This document shows, piece by piece, positions 25,144 through 33,678 of a stretch of 64,000 nucleotides of DNA. The notes beneath the pieces are model-generated. The model was given only the letters and a program-made list of their open reading frames with translations. It ran no database searches and was not told the DNA's origin. The position numbers and the translations under genes were made by a program. Source of the stretch: an uncultured Flavonifractor sp. (GTDB lineage: Bacteria > Bacillota > Clostridia > Oscillospirales > Oscillospiraceae); contig NZ_CALWXV010000007.1 of NCBI RefSeq assembly GCF_944385615.1, forward strand, positions 1 through 64,000, given 5' to 3'. The stretch's first letter is position 1. The number at the start of each line of letters is the position of its first letter.

Positions 25144-26553
25144 ATGGAAGAGAAGCAAAAGACCCCTGGTGAGCTGCGGCGGGAAGCCCTGCTCTATCAG
25201 CCCAAGAACGGCTATGACCGCCTGCCCGCGGCGGAAGAGGCGGATCTGAACGCATATTGCGAGGACTACAAGAAGTTCCTGGACGCCGGTAAGACCGAGC
25301 GGGAGTGTGTGGACGAGACCATCCGCTTGGCCGAGTATCACGGCTTCAAGCCCTTTACCCGTGGTATGGACATCCAGCCCGGTGACAAGCTGTACCGGGT
25401 AAACCGTGGTAAGTCAGTCACGCTGGCTGTCATCGGCAGCCGCTCTCTTAGCGAGGGCGTGAACATCGGCGCGGCCCACATTGATTCTCCCCGGCTGGAC
25501 CTGAAGCCCAATCCCCTCTATGAGGACGCCGAGCTGGCCTTCCTCAAGACCCACTACTATGGCGGCATTCGCAAGTACCAGTGGGTCACCATCCCCCTGG
25601 AGCTCCACGGCGTCATCGCCCTGAAGGACGGCTCTACGGTGAAGGTCGCCCTGGGCGCTGGGGCAGATGAGCCCCGGTTCACCATTGACGATCTGCTGCC
25701 CCACCTGGGAGCGGAGCAGTCCAAGAAGCCTCTGGGAGAAGCCATCCCCGGTGAGAGCCTGAATTTGCTCATCGGCAGCCGTCCCTTTGGAGGCGATGAG
25801 GGCAGCGATCGGGTCAAGCTGGCCATTATGGACCTGCTGAACCAGAAGTACGGCATCGTGGAGGAGGATTTTATCTCCGCCGAGCTTTCCGCCGTCCCCG
25901 CTTTCCAGGCAATGGATATCGGCTTTGACCGCTCCCTCATCGGCGCCTACGGCCATGACGACCGGGTGTGCGGCTTTGCCGCTCTGGCTGCTCTGTTTAC
26001 CCTCGGCACCCCGGCCCGCACCGCTATCTGTATGCTGTCCGATAAGGAGGAAATCGGCTCTGTAGGTGTTTCCGGCATGAAGTCGGCCAACTTTGACACC
26101 TTTATGAGCGATTTGTGCGACGCCCAGCGGGTACCCCTGAAGGCTTGCTATGAGAAGTCCTTCTGCCTGTCCGCCGACGTGACCGCCGCCTTTGATCCCA
26201 ACTTTGCTGATGTATACGAAAAGCGCAATAGTGCCCGGATCAATTACGGCATGGGTCTGTGCAAGTATACCGGCGCCCGGGGCAAGTCTGGCGCCTCCGA
26301 TGCCTCCGCCGAGCTGGTAGCCTACACCCGCAAGGTGCTGGATGCCGCCGGTGTGGTGTGGCAGATGGCCGAGCTGGGCAAGGTGGACGCCGGCGGCGGC
26401 GGTACCGTGGCCTGCTTCATGGCCGAGCGGGACATCGACACCATCGACGCCGGTGTGCCTGTACTGTCCATGCACGCCCCCTTCGAGACGGTGTCCAAGC
26501 TGGATTGCTATATGACCTATAAGGGTATGAAGGCGGTCTACGAGGCCGAATAA
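25144..26553 (+). CDS. M18-family aminopeptidase
   Basis: A 469-residue cytoplasmic zinc aminopeptidase that removes N-terminal residues, often acidic ones, from peptides. The M18 metal and catalytic residues are visible: His in GAAHIDSPRLDLKP, Asp in GHDDRVC, Glu-Glu in LSDKEEIGSVG, Asp later in the chain, and the terminal His in LSMHAPFETVS. It starts at the ATG after GGAGGAAACACAC, 26 bases after coaE, and ends before a strong terminator. Confidence 0.92.
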   Translation: MEEKQKTPGELRREALLYQPKNGYDRLPAAEEADLNAYCEDYKKFLDAGKTERECVDETIRLAEYHGFKPFTRGMDIQPGDKLYRVNRGKSVTLAVIGSRSLSEGVNIGAAHIDSPRLDLKPNPLYEDAELAFLKTHYYGGIRKYQWVTIPLELHGVIALKDGSTVKVALGAGADEPRFTIDDLLPHLGAEQSKKPLGEAIPGESLNLLIGSRPFGGDEGSDRVKLAIMDLLNQKYGIVEEDFISAELSAVPAFQAMDIGFDRSLIGAYGHDDRVCGFAALAALFTLGTPARTAICMLSDKEEIGSVGVSGMKSANFDTFMSDLCDAQRVPLKACYEKSFCLSADVTAAFDPNFADVYEKRNSARINYGMGLCKYTGARGKSGASDASAELVAYTRKVLDAAGVVWQMAELGKVDAGGGGTVACFMAERDIDTIDAGVPVLSMHAPFETVSKLDCYMTYKGMKAVYEAE

Positions 26554-26567
26554 ATCCCATAAAATCC

Positions 26568-26606
26568 ATCAGGGGCCCGGATCAGACGATCCGGGCCCCT
26601 GATTTT
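26568..26606. terminator. Terminator after M18 aminopeptidase gene
   Basis: A 15-bp stem (ATCAGGGGCCCGGAT and complement) around CAGACG with T residues on both strands. It serves the convergent genes on either side. Confidence 0.88.
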
Positions 26607-26611
26607 GTCTG

Positions 26612-28075
26612 TCAGCCGGGAGCGGTGCTCCGGCAGCGCGTGACCTCGAAGCCGCCGGTGCAAGTGCGCCCCTCCGCCAGAGTGCGGGCGGCATAGTCGT
26701 TAAAATGCCACCACTCCGACTCCAACGGAGTCATGCCCGCCTTGCGGAAGTAATTCCGTAGCGCAATAGCGGGATCGTTCATGGTGCTGGCCAGGGTGGT
26801 TTCTCCCGGCCCGGTGGTGGAGGCGGCAGCCATACTCAGCTCATGGATGGGGGTAGGCATGAGATATTCCCCATATTCCGTCACCTTCAGATAGGAGTAG
26901 CCTCCGGTGGAGCCGGTCTGGGTGGCCGTTACCTTCACCAGGCTGACATCCACCGCAAAGCCCTTTTGGTGATTGGAGTATCCGGTGTTGATAAAGTAAG
27001 TCATGGACCAGGGTTTTGTGGTAATGCCCGCCTTGACCACCGGGTCTTGCTCGGCCAAAGCGGTCAGGGCCTTGACCACCGCCCGCTGGGTGTCATAGGG
27101 CCGGTAGGCCTCGTACAGCTTGATGCTGTTGCCCTGAGCCAGGGCTTTCTGCTGGGCGGCACAGATCTTCTTGGCGGTGGCATACAGCACCGGCATGAGA
27201 TACTGCTCCTGGTCAAAGCGTGGGTTGTATACCTTGCCCTGATACAGGGCTTTTCCTGTGATGCCAGGGATATCTTTCCCTGAACTGGTGTATCGGGAGG
27301 CATAGGAATTGGTGGCGTCATATAGGATAGAAGGGACCACATCGGGCAGATTGATCATACAGAACCGGTGGTCCACCCAGCCTGTGCCGTAGGAAGAGGA
27401 TACCTTCCACCAGTTTCCCTTCTCCGACAGAATGGTAAAGGAGGTACCGGGGGAAAGTACCGCCAGCGCCCCGGAATAGGGGTCGGAGGCTGAAAGCGTA
27501 CGGGCCTGGACTGTGGCGGAGAGGGTGCGTGCCACAGCAGCTTCAGGGGTAGGAGCGGGCAGCGGGTCCGGCGTGGACGGAACGGGCTGCTCTGATTCCG
27601 CCGGTGGTGTGGATACAGCCTCCGGCTCCGTTGGGGTGGGTTCCCCGGTGGGCGTTGCGTCGGGGAAAGGGGCAGCTGTCGGAACGGGTGTTGGTGTAGG
27701 CGTTGGCGTCACTGTAGGCGATGGGGTCGGAGTAGGCGTTGGAGTGGGCGTGGGAATAGAGGGCCACAGGCCGATCTCCACCGCCGCATAGCCGGTGGCG
27801 CCGGACACCGGCAGTTCCAACCCGCCAGTCAGCTTGGGTAGGGACCGGTCCAGTGTGTGGCTGGCATCCCAGGTTGGGAATGTGGGGGTGGGCTCTGGTG
27901 TCGCTTCTATGCTGGGAGAGGGGTCAGGTGTCGGCGTGGGGATGGGTTCCGCGGACAGAGCGGGGGAGGGCGGGGGCGTTGGGGAGCGTTCCGGCTCCGC
28001 CTCCGGTCCGCCGCAGGCAGTCAGTCCGATCAGCAGGGCCAGCGCACAAAGCAAAGCGGCGCTTCGTCTCATCAT
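26612..28075 (-). CDS. VanX-like D,D-dipeptidase lipoprotein with SH3 domain
   Basis: A 487-residue exported lipoprotein: lipobox LTAC near residue 21, a long Pro/Thr-rich linker with PTPTPTPT-type repeats, an SH3-like segment (VLSPGTSFTILSEKGNWWKV), then an M15 zinc peptidase domain. Zinc and catalytic residues appear in SNHQKGFAVDVSL (SxHxxGxAxD) and ESEWWHFND (ExEWWH). The order and the MPTPIHEL segment resemble VanX/DdpX D-Ala-D-Ala dipeptidases, which are normally cytoplasmic or periplasmic. A carboxypeptidase role on wall peptides is also possible. The ATG at 28075 has GGAGAA five bases upstream. Confidence 0.8.
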   Translation of the reverse strand: MMRRSAALLCALALLIGLTACGGPEAEPERSPTPPPSPALSAEPIPTPTPDPSPSIEATPEPTPTFPTWDASHTLDRSLPKLTGGLELPVSGATGYAAVEIGLWPSIPTPTPTPTPTPSPTVTPTPTPTPVPTAAPFPDATPTGEPTPTEPEAVSTPPAESEQPVPSTPDPLPAPTPEAAVARTLSATVQARTLSASDPYSGALAVLSPGTSFTILSEKGNWWKVSSSYGTGWVDHRFCMINLPDVVPSILYDATNSYASRYTSSGKDIPGITGKALYQGKVYNPRFDQEQYLMPVLYATAKKICAAQQKALAQGNSIKLYEAYRPYDTQRAVVKALTALAEQDPVVKAGITTKPWSMTYFINTGYSNHQKGFAVDVSLVKVTATQTGSTGGYSYLKVTEYGEYLMPTPIHELSMAAASTTGPGETTLASTMNDPAIALRNYFRKAGMTPLESEWWHFNDYAARTLAEGRTCTGGFEVTRCRSTAPG

Positions 28076-28095
28076 ACCCGTTCTCCTTTTTCTGA

Positions 28096-29613
28096 TTACA
28101 GCATGTCGATGACGCGGCTGAGAACCGTGACGGCCTCAGCACGGCTACAGGTAGCCTCCGGGCGCAGGGTGTTTCCGTTACCACCCTGGAACAAACCGGC
28201 CGCGGAGGTGCGGGCGGCAGCCTCCAACGCCCAAAGGGCGATATCATCATCATCCGAGAAGCCCAGGCCATTTTCATCCGGCAGCTCCAGACAGCGGTCC
28301 AAAACCACCATCATCTCCTGGCGCGTAATGGGCCGGTCGGGGGTAAAATAACCATCTGTGCCGGTGATCAGATCCAGCTGAGCGGCCTTCTGGATATAAT
28401 CCTGGGCCCAGTGGCCGTAGATGTCATAGAAAAGCGGTTCGGTCTGAACGGGTTCCTCCGGCACAGGGGTCTCCTCCGGCAAAGTGATTTCCTCTGAGGC
28501 CGGTGTTTCCTCCGGCAGGGTAGTATTCTCAGGAGCCGTAGTCTCCTCCGGCGAGGCGGTCTCCGGCAGCTCCGGCAGGGCATTGGACCGCTCCAGTGCG
28601 GTATACAGCATAGCGGTAAACTCCGCACGGGTGATGACTTCGTCGGGGCGGAAGGAGTCTCCGCTGGCGTGGAGCTCCACCCCCAGGTCCTTCAGGCTGG
28701 CCACATCCTCCCGGCACCAGTGATAGGCCACATCGGCATAGGGGGATTGGTACTCCACCATAGCAAAACCATAGTCCAGCAGGGCGCGGCTGTCGGTATG
28801 GCGGGTGCGGTCATTGGAGGACTTCATAACCACGCTGATGATCCGATGGCCGTTTTTCACAGCGGTGGCGCTGAGGCAGTAGCCTGCGGCCGAGATCGTG
28901 CCGGTTTTGAAGCCGTCCACACCGGAGTAGGCATAATCCAGACCGGGCAGCAGCTTGTTGGTGTTGGGATACCATTTCCCGTTGAAGCTGACCCCAGTCA
29001 AGGAGGTGTAGTCCAGGATCTGGGGGAAGCGGTGGATAAACTCCCGCACCAGAATGGCCTGGGAACGGGCGGTGAGATAGTGGACATGGGCGCCGTGGGA
29101 GTTTTTATATTCCGCGGTCATGCCCAACCGCTGGGCGGTGGCGTTCATCCGCTGGACAAAGGCGGCCTCACTGCCTGAAATATACTCGGCCATGACGATA
29201 CAGCTGGCGCTGGCGGAGGGTACCAAAATCAGCTTGAGCAGGGTGTCCACCGACACAGAGGAACCGGCAGGCAGGGGAACGGAAGCGGGATAATTGGAGC
29301 CATCCCGGGAGCGCTGGGCGTTGGCGGCGCTGATGGGCACCATAGTGTCCAGCGTCAGATTGCCGGCCTCCAGCTCCTCAAAAATGATGTAAGCGGTCAT
29401 GACCTTGGTCATGGAGGCGGGGACCCGCATGGTGTCGGCGTCCTTTTCATAGAGGACCTCGCCGGTGTCGTAATCCATGACAATGGCGCTGGCGGCGGTG
29501 ACAGAGGGTTTTTCCGGCGCTGGCGCGGCTATGGCCACTGAACTGAGCAGAAAAGCAAGGAGCAGGACAAGTCCCATGACTCGCATGGAACGGCGGGATT
29601 TGCTGGTATACAT
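28096..29613 (-). CDS. DacF-like D-Ala-D-Ala carboxypeptidase with SLH repeats
   Basis: A 505-residue exported serine peptidase (S11) that trims the terminal D-alanine of wall stem peptides. Signal peptide about 1-30; SMTK with catalytic S67 and K70; the second motif reads SAS (133-135) where most members have SxN; KTG is present in DGFKTGTI near residue 230. The C-terminal 200 residues hold three SLH repeats separated by a Pro/Glu/Thr-rich linker (TLPEETPASEEITLPEE). The ATG at 29613 has GGAG nine bases upstream. It lies upstream of the VanX-like gene on the same strand, 20 bases apart, so the two probably work together. Confidence 0.88.
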   Translation of the reverse strand: MYTSKSRRSMRVMGLVLLLAFLLSSVAIAAPAPEKPSVTAASAIVMDYDTGEVLYEKDADTMRVPASMTKVMTAYIIFEELEAGNLTLDTMVPISAANAQRSRDGSNYPASVPLPAGSSVSVDTLLKLILVPSASASCIVMAEYISGSEAAFVQRMNATAQRLGMTAEYKNSHGAHVHYLTARSQAILVREFIHRFPQILDYTSLTGVSFNGKWYPNTNKLLPGLDYAYSGVDGFKTGTISAAGYCLSATAVKNGHRIISVVMKSSNDRTRHTDSRALLDYGFAMVEYQSPYADVAYHWCREDVASLKDLGVELHASGDSFRPDEVITRAEFTAMLYTALERSNALPELPETASPEETTAPENTTLPEETPASEEITLPEETPVPEEPVQTEPLFYDIYGHWAQDYIQKAAQLDLITGTDGYFTPDRPITRQEMMVVLDRCLELPDENGLGFSDDDDIALWALEAAARTSAAGLFQGGNGNTLRPEATCSRAEAVTVLSRVIDML

Positions 29614-29960
29614 ACGTGTCATCTCCGATCCTGGGGGGGCCTGTTGGGCCCGCCGGTATTGAACCAGGTACCGGAATGGGTGCCACGCGTACATTTCGGT
29701 ACCGTTGGTTATAGTTAGTATGGCATATACTATATGCTTTGTCAAATGACGGAATGGGCGGCAGACCTGTTGGGGGAATAATTTTTGCGCAAAAAGGAAA
29801 AAGGATGGAAAAATGCCGCAGGATATGATATTATAAAATGTAACTGTCTCGCCATGGGGCGGACTTGACCGGTATATACCTGCCGGTCAGCCATATAAAC
29901 AGGGCTCCGCGGTCCAAAGGACTCCGGCGGCGCCAACCAAACCAAACGGAGGGATTTATT
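29614..29960. other. dacF-uppP divergent intergenic region
   Basis: This 347-base stretch holds the dacF promoter and operator-like palindrome (29717-29745), and toward uppP an AT-rich part and a TGACCGG/CCGGTCA hairpin near 29874. I identify no named riboswitch. Confidence 0.4.
29717..29745 (-). promoter_or_regulatory. dacF promoter with palindrome in the spacer
   Basis: On the minus strand TTGACA (29740-29745) and CATACT (29717-29722) are 17 bp apart. The spacer contains GCATATACTATATGC (29723-29737), perfect 7-bp arms around one base, well placed for a repressor. Confidence 0.65.
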
Positions 29961-30809
29961 TTGAGCTATCTGCTGGCTATCCTGATGGGGATCATCCAGG
30001 GTGTGGCGGAATTTCTGCCCATCTCCAGCTCCGGCCATCTGGCTCTGTTCCAGAATTTTTTTGGAATGGAGAACGCGGAAGAAAAGTACATGCTGTTTAC
30101 CGTCCTGCTTCACTTCGGTACCCTGATCTCGGTGCTGATCGTCTATTGGCGGGATGTGGTGGATATGATCCGGGAATTTTTCCTGGGCATCGCCGCTCTG
30201 GCGGGGAAGGATACCGGCACACCGCCGCCCCCTGCCCGGCGGATGGTGATGCTCATCATTGTGGCAACCCTGCCGCTGTTTGTGATGGTGTTTTTACAGG
30301 ATGCGGTAAACGCCCTGTTTGCCAGCTCCATTATGGTGTCCATCGCCCTGCTGTTCACCGGCTGTATCCTCTATTTTTCCGACCGTATGGCCAAAGGCCA
30401 CAAAAACGCCAAGAACGCCACCGTGGTGGACGCGCTGATTGTGGGCTGTGGTCAGGCGCTGGCCGTGATCCCCGGCCTGTCCCGTTCCGGTACCACCATC
30501 TCCGTGGGAATGATGCGGGGATTTGACCGGTCGTTTGCCGTCCGCTTTTCCTTCCTGCTGTCCATGCCTGCCATTGTGGGCGCCAACATTCTGGAACTGA
30601 AGGACGCGGTGGAAAGCGGATTTGATACCTCCGAGCTGCCCATGTATCTGGTGGGTGTGGTAGTGGCCGCTGTGGTGGGCTATTTCGCCATCCGCCTGGT
30701 CAAGACCCTGTCCGATAAGGGCAAGTTCGGTAAGTTTGCCTACTATTGCTGGGCGGTGGGCCTTGGCAGCCTGGTCGCCGGCATTATCAAGACGGTGGCC
30801 TTCCAGTAA
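29961..30809 (+). CDS. uppP: Undecaprenyl-diphosphatase
   Basis: Recycles the lipid carrier by dephosphorylating undecaprenyl diphosphate (BacA/UppP). An eight-helix membrane protein of 282 residues with both active-site segments: EFLPISSSGHLAL near residue 20 and IPGLSRSGTTISVGM near residue 180. The start is TTG at 29961 with GGAGGGA six bases upstream and gives the family's usual N-terminus (SYLLAILMGIIQGVAEFLP). It acts for both peptidoglycan and the WecA-dependent polymer made from the 39 kb cluster. Confidence 0.94.
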   Translation: MSYLLAILMGIIQGVAEFLPISSSGHLALFQNFFGMENAEEKYMLFTVLLHFGTLISVLIVYWRDVVDMIREFFLGIAALAGKDTGTPPPPARRMVMLIIVATLPLFVMVFLQDAVNALFASSIMVSIALLFTGCILYFSDRMAKGHKNAKNATVVDALIVGCGQALAVIPGLSRSGTTISVGMMRGFDRSFAVRFSFLLSMPAIVGANILELKDAVESGFDTSELPMYLVGVVVAAVVGYFAIRLVKTLSDKGKFGKFAYYCWAVGLGSLVAGIIKTVAFQ

Positions 30810-30872
30810 ACATTCTCCCACCGCAAATCCGCCCCCGAGGCGGAAAACCGACCCTGAAAGGATCTGATACCA

Positions 30873-33614
30873 ATGGCCACAGCAAAGAAGAAAAGCACCG
30901 GAGGGAAGCGAGTCGCTTCCAGCCGGTCCTCCTCTTCCCGCACCACATCCAGCCGGAAAAAACCTGCCCCCCGCCCTGTCCGGCGGGAGGTGGGAGCTGT
31001 GGTGTGTCTGCTGCTGGCTATTTTTGCCGCTCTGGGCTACTTTCACATCCAGGCTATTTTTATTGACTTCTTCTGTAACCTGGTGAAGGGACTTATTGGC
31101 TACGGCTATCTGCTGCTGCCCCCCATGCTGCTGGTGGCCAGCGGCATCCTGGCTTTCCACCGGGGCCGACCGGTGCGGCTGCGGGTATGGTGCGCGCTGC
31201 TGCTGCCCGTGCTGGTGGGCGGATTTTTTCATCTGCTTCTGGCGGGAAATGGGTATGCCTGGAATGGGAAATTGCTTGGCCTGCTGTGGACTCAGGGAGA
31301 GGCCCTGTCCTGCGGAGGGGTTATCAGCGGCCTTATTGCAATGAGCCTTGCCGCCGTGTTCAGCAAAATTGGTGCGGGTATTATCTTTGTGTTGGTGGGC
31401 CTGACCTTGGTTATGGTATGCTTTCATATCTCGCCAGCTGACGTGGTGGACAAGCTGCGTAACCGCACCTGGGCGGAATACGAGGAGGAAGAGCTGCCTG
31501 AACCCCGGCCCCGCCGCCAGGCAGCGGAGGCGAAACCGGCGCGGGAAAGCCGCAAACAGCAGCCGCCTCAGATCGACATTCCCGTGGACGAAGGGCCGCT
31601 GGTGGGCAAGCGGCGGGAACCCAAGCCCATTGAGAAGAAGGAGCGGTTCTTTAACCGTAAGCCCTCGGTACCTACGCCCGACCAGGTGCTGGCCGGAGTG
31701 AATCAGCCCCAGACCCAGACGCCGGAACCGGAGCCCGCCGCCGCTCCAGAGCCTGTGGTGGCGGAAGCCCTCCCCGTGGTGGAGGAGACGCTGCCCTTTG
31801 CCGAACCGGTGGAGCTCCCACCAGAGCCCATAACTGTAGAGCCTGAGCCTGTGGTTCTTCCTGTGGCAGAGCCCCGACCGGAGCCCCAACCCCAACCTCA
31901 GCCCATGCCTGAAATTGTACGGGAGCCGGCGGTGCCCCCAGTTCCCAAGAAGGCCGACCCCAAGGCAGAGACCGCCCAGGCCGCTGCCGAAATGGCCCAG
32001 AACATCAGCCGCAGTCTGGGAGAGGGGCCTGCGGCGGTCTACCAGTATCCGCCGGTGTCTCTGTTGGTGGAAGGAGAAGGGGTGTCCAGCGCCGACGTGG
32101 CGGGGGAGCTGCGGGCCAATCAGGCCCGGCTCAGCGATACCATTCACTCCTTTGGTATCGACGCCAACATCTCCAATGTGACCCGCGGGCCGTCGGTGAC
32201 CCGGTATGAGCTGGAACTGGATCAGGGCGTGCGGCTGAACAAGCTGACCAATCTGTCCGATGATATTGCTCTGGCCCTGGGTGCTACCGGCGTACGCATC
32301 GCCCCCATTCCCAACAAAATTTCCATGGTGGGTATCGAGGTGCCCAACCGTCTGGTGTCCCCAGTTTATATCCACGACGTCATTGACTCCAAGGAGTTTC
32401 GGGACAACCCCTCCAAGGTATCTTTCGCCGTGGGCAAGGATATCGGCGGCAACAACATTGTGGGCAACATTGCCAAGCTGCCCCACCTGCTTATTGCCGG
32501 TACCACCGGTTCCGGTAAGTCGGTGTGTACCAACTCCCTCATTATTTCGCTGCTGTACAAAGCCACCCCGGAGGAAGTCCGTCTCATCATGGTGGACCCC
32601 AAAATGGTGGAGCTTGGCATTTACAATGGCATTCCCCATCTGCTCATCCCGGTGGTCACCGACCCCAAAAAGGCCGCAGGCGCCCTGCAGTGGGCGGTGG
32701 TGGAGATGATGAAGCGGTACCGGACCTTCTCCGAGATCGGGGTCCGGGATCTGGCCTCCTACAACGCCCATGCCGCCAAAAGTGAGGAACTGGAAAAGAT
32801 GCCGCAGATTGTGGTGGTCATCGATGAGCTGGCCGACCTGATGCTGGTGGCCGCCAAAGAGGTGGAAGAGTCCATCTGCCGTGTGGCCCAGATGGGCCGT
32901 GCCGCCGGGATGCATTTGATTATCGCCACCCAGCGGCCTTCTGCCGATGTGATTACCGGCCTGATGAAGGCCAACATCCCCAGCCGCATCGCCTTCGCCG
33001 TTGCCTCCTCTCTGGAGTCCCGCATCATTCTGGATACCACCGGCGCGGAAAAACTGGTGGGACGGGGCGATATGCTCTACTTCCCCTTGGGTTCCGGCAA
33101 GCCGCTGCGCGTGCAGGGCTGTCTCATCTCCGACGAGGAAGTGGCCGACGTGGTAGGCTTTATCAAGCAGAATAGCGGCGGCGCAGAGTATGACCAGGAG
33201 ATCATGCACGACATCGAAAAGCACGCCGCCGAGAAGGAGAAGGGGAGCAAGGGCGTGGGCGGCTCCGCACCGGAAGAGGTGGGAGACGACTACGACGAAC
33301 TGCTGCCCGCCGCCATCGAGGTGGTGGTGGACACCGGTATGGCTTCGGTATCCATGCTCCAGCGCCGGCTGAAGCTGGGCTACTCCCGGGCCGCACGTCT
33401 GGTGGACCAGATGGAGGAAAAGGGCGTTGTGGGTCCCTTTGAGGGTTCCAAGCCCCGGCAGGTGCTTATCTCCAAGGCGCAATGGCAGGAGATGCAGTAC
33501 AAGCAGGGTATGACCGACACCGCCCCGGCGGAACCTGTTCCGGACGAGTTGGAATTTGAGGGAGACGCCATTCCCCAGAGCCGGGACATGCCCCCCTTTG
33601 ATATGGAATCTTGA
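30873..33614 (+). CDS. ftsK: DNA translocase FtsK/SpoIIIE
   Basis: A 913-residue DNA pump that clears chromosomes from closing septa in division and sporulation. A Lys/Ser-rich N-terminus, about four membrane helices (residues 40-180), then a long Pro/Glu-rich linker to about residue 370, the RecA-like motor with Walker A GTTGSGKS near residue 545 and VVVIDELADLMLVA, and a C-terminal winged-helix gamma domain (SVSMLQRRLKLGYSRAARLVDQMEEKG) that reads orienting sequences. FtsK and SpoIIIE cannot be told apart by motifs. ATG at 30873 with GAAAGGA upstream. Confidence 0.95.
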   Translation: MATAKKKSTGGKRVASSRSSSSRTTSSRKKPAPRPVRREVGAVVCLLLAIFAALGYFHIQAIFIDFFCNLVKGLIGYGYLLLPPMLLVASGILAFHRGRPVRLRVWCALLLPVLVGGFFHLLLAGNGYAWNGKLLGLLWTQGEALSCGGVISGLIAMSLAAVFSKIGAGIIFVLVGLTLVMVCFHISPADVVDKLRNRTWAEYEEEELPEPRPRRQAAEAKPARESRKQQPPQIDIPVDEGPLVGKRREPKPIEKKERFFNRKPSVPTPDQVLAGVNQPQTQTPEPEPAAAPEPVVAEALPVVEETLPFAEPVELPPEPITVEPEPVVLPVAEPRPEPQPQPQPMPEIVREPAVPPVPKKADPKAETAQAAAEMAQNISRSLGEGPAAVYQYPPVSLLVEGEGVSSADVAGELRANQARLSDTIHSFGIDANISNVTRGPSVTRYELELDQGVRLNKLTNLSDDIALALGATGVRIAPIPNKISMVGIEVPNRLVSPVYIHDVIDSKEFRDNPSKVSFAVGKDIGGNNIVGNIAKLPHLLIAGTTGSGKSVCTNSLIISLLYKATPEEVRLIMVDPKMVELGIYNGIPHLLIPVVTDPKKAAGALQWAVVEMMKRYRTFSEIGVRDLASYNAHAAKSEELEKMPQIVVVIDELADLMLVAAKEVEESICRVAQMGRAAGMHLIIATQRPSADVITGLMKANIPSRIAFAVASSLESRIILDTTGAEKLVGRGDMLYFPLGSGKPLRVQGCLISDEEVADVVGFIKQNSGGAEYDQEIMHDIEKHAAEKEKGSKGVGGSAPEEVGDDYDELLPAAIEVVVDTGMASVSMLQRRLKLGYSRAARLVDQMEEKGVVGPFEGSKPRQVLISKAQWQEMQYKQGMTDTAPAEPVPDELEFEGDAIPQSRDMPPFDMES

Positions 33615-33650
33615 CAAAAGGAGCGCGGTCAGTTGACCGCGCTCCTTTTG
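33615..33650. terminator. Bidirectional terminator between ftsK and adh
   Basis: CAAAAGGAGCGCGGTCA and its complement form a 17-bp stem with a two-base centre, with T residues on both strands, between two convergent genes. Confidence 0.85.
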
Positions 33651-33678
33651 TATGTATGGGTAAGGGTTAAGAGGGAGA

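Noticed and set aside
29750..29960. Riboswitch upstream of uppP
   Set aside because: The TGACCGG/CCGGTCA hairpin is short and no known riboswitch core was recognised.
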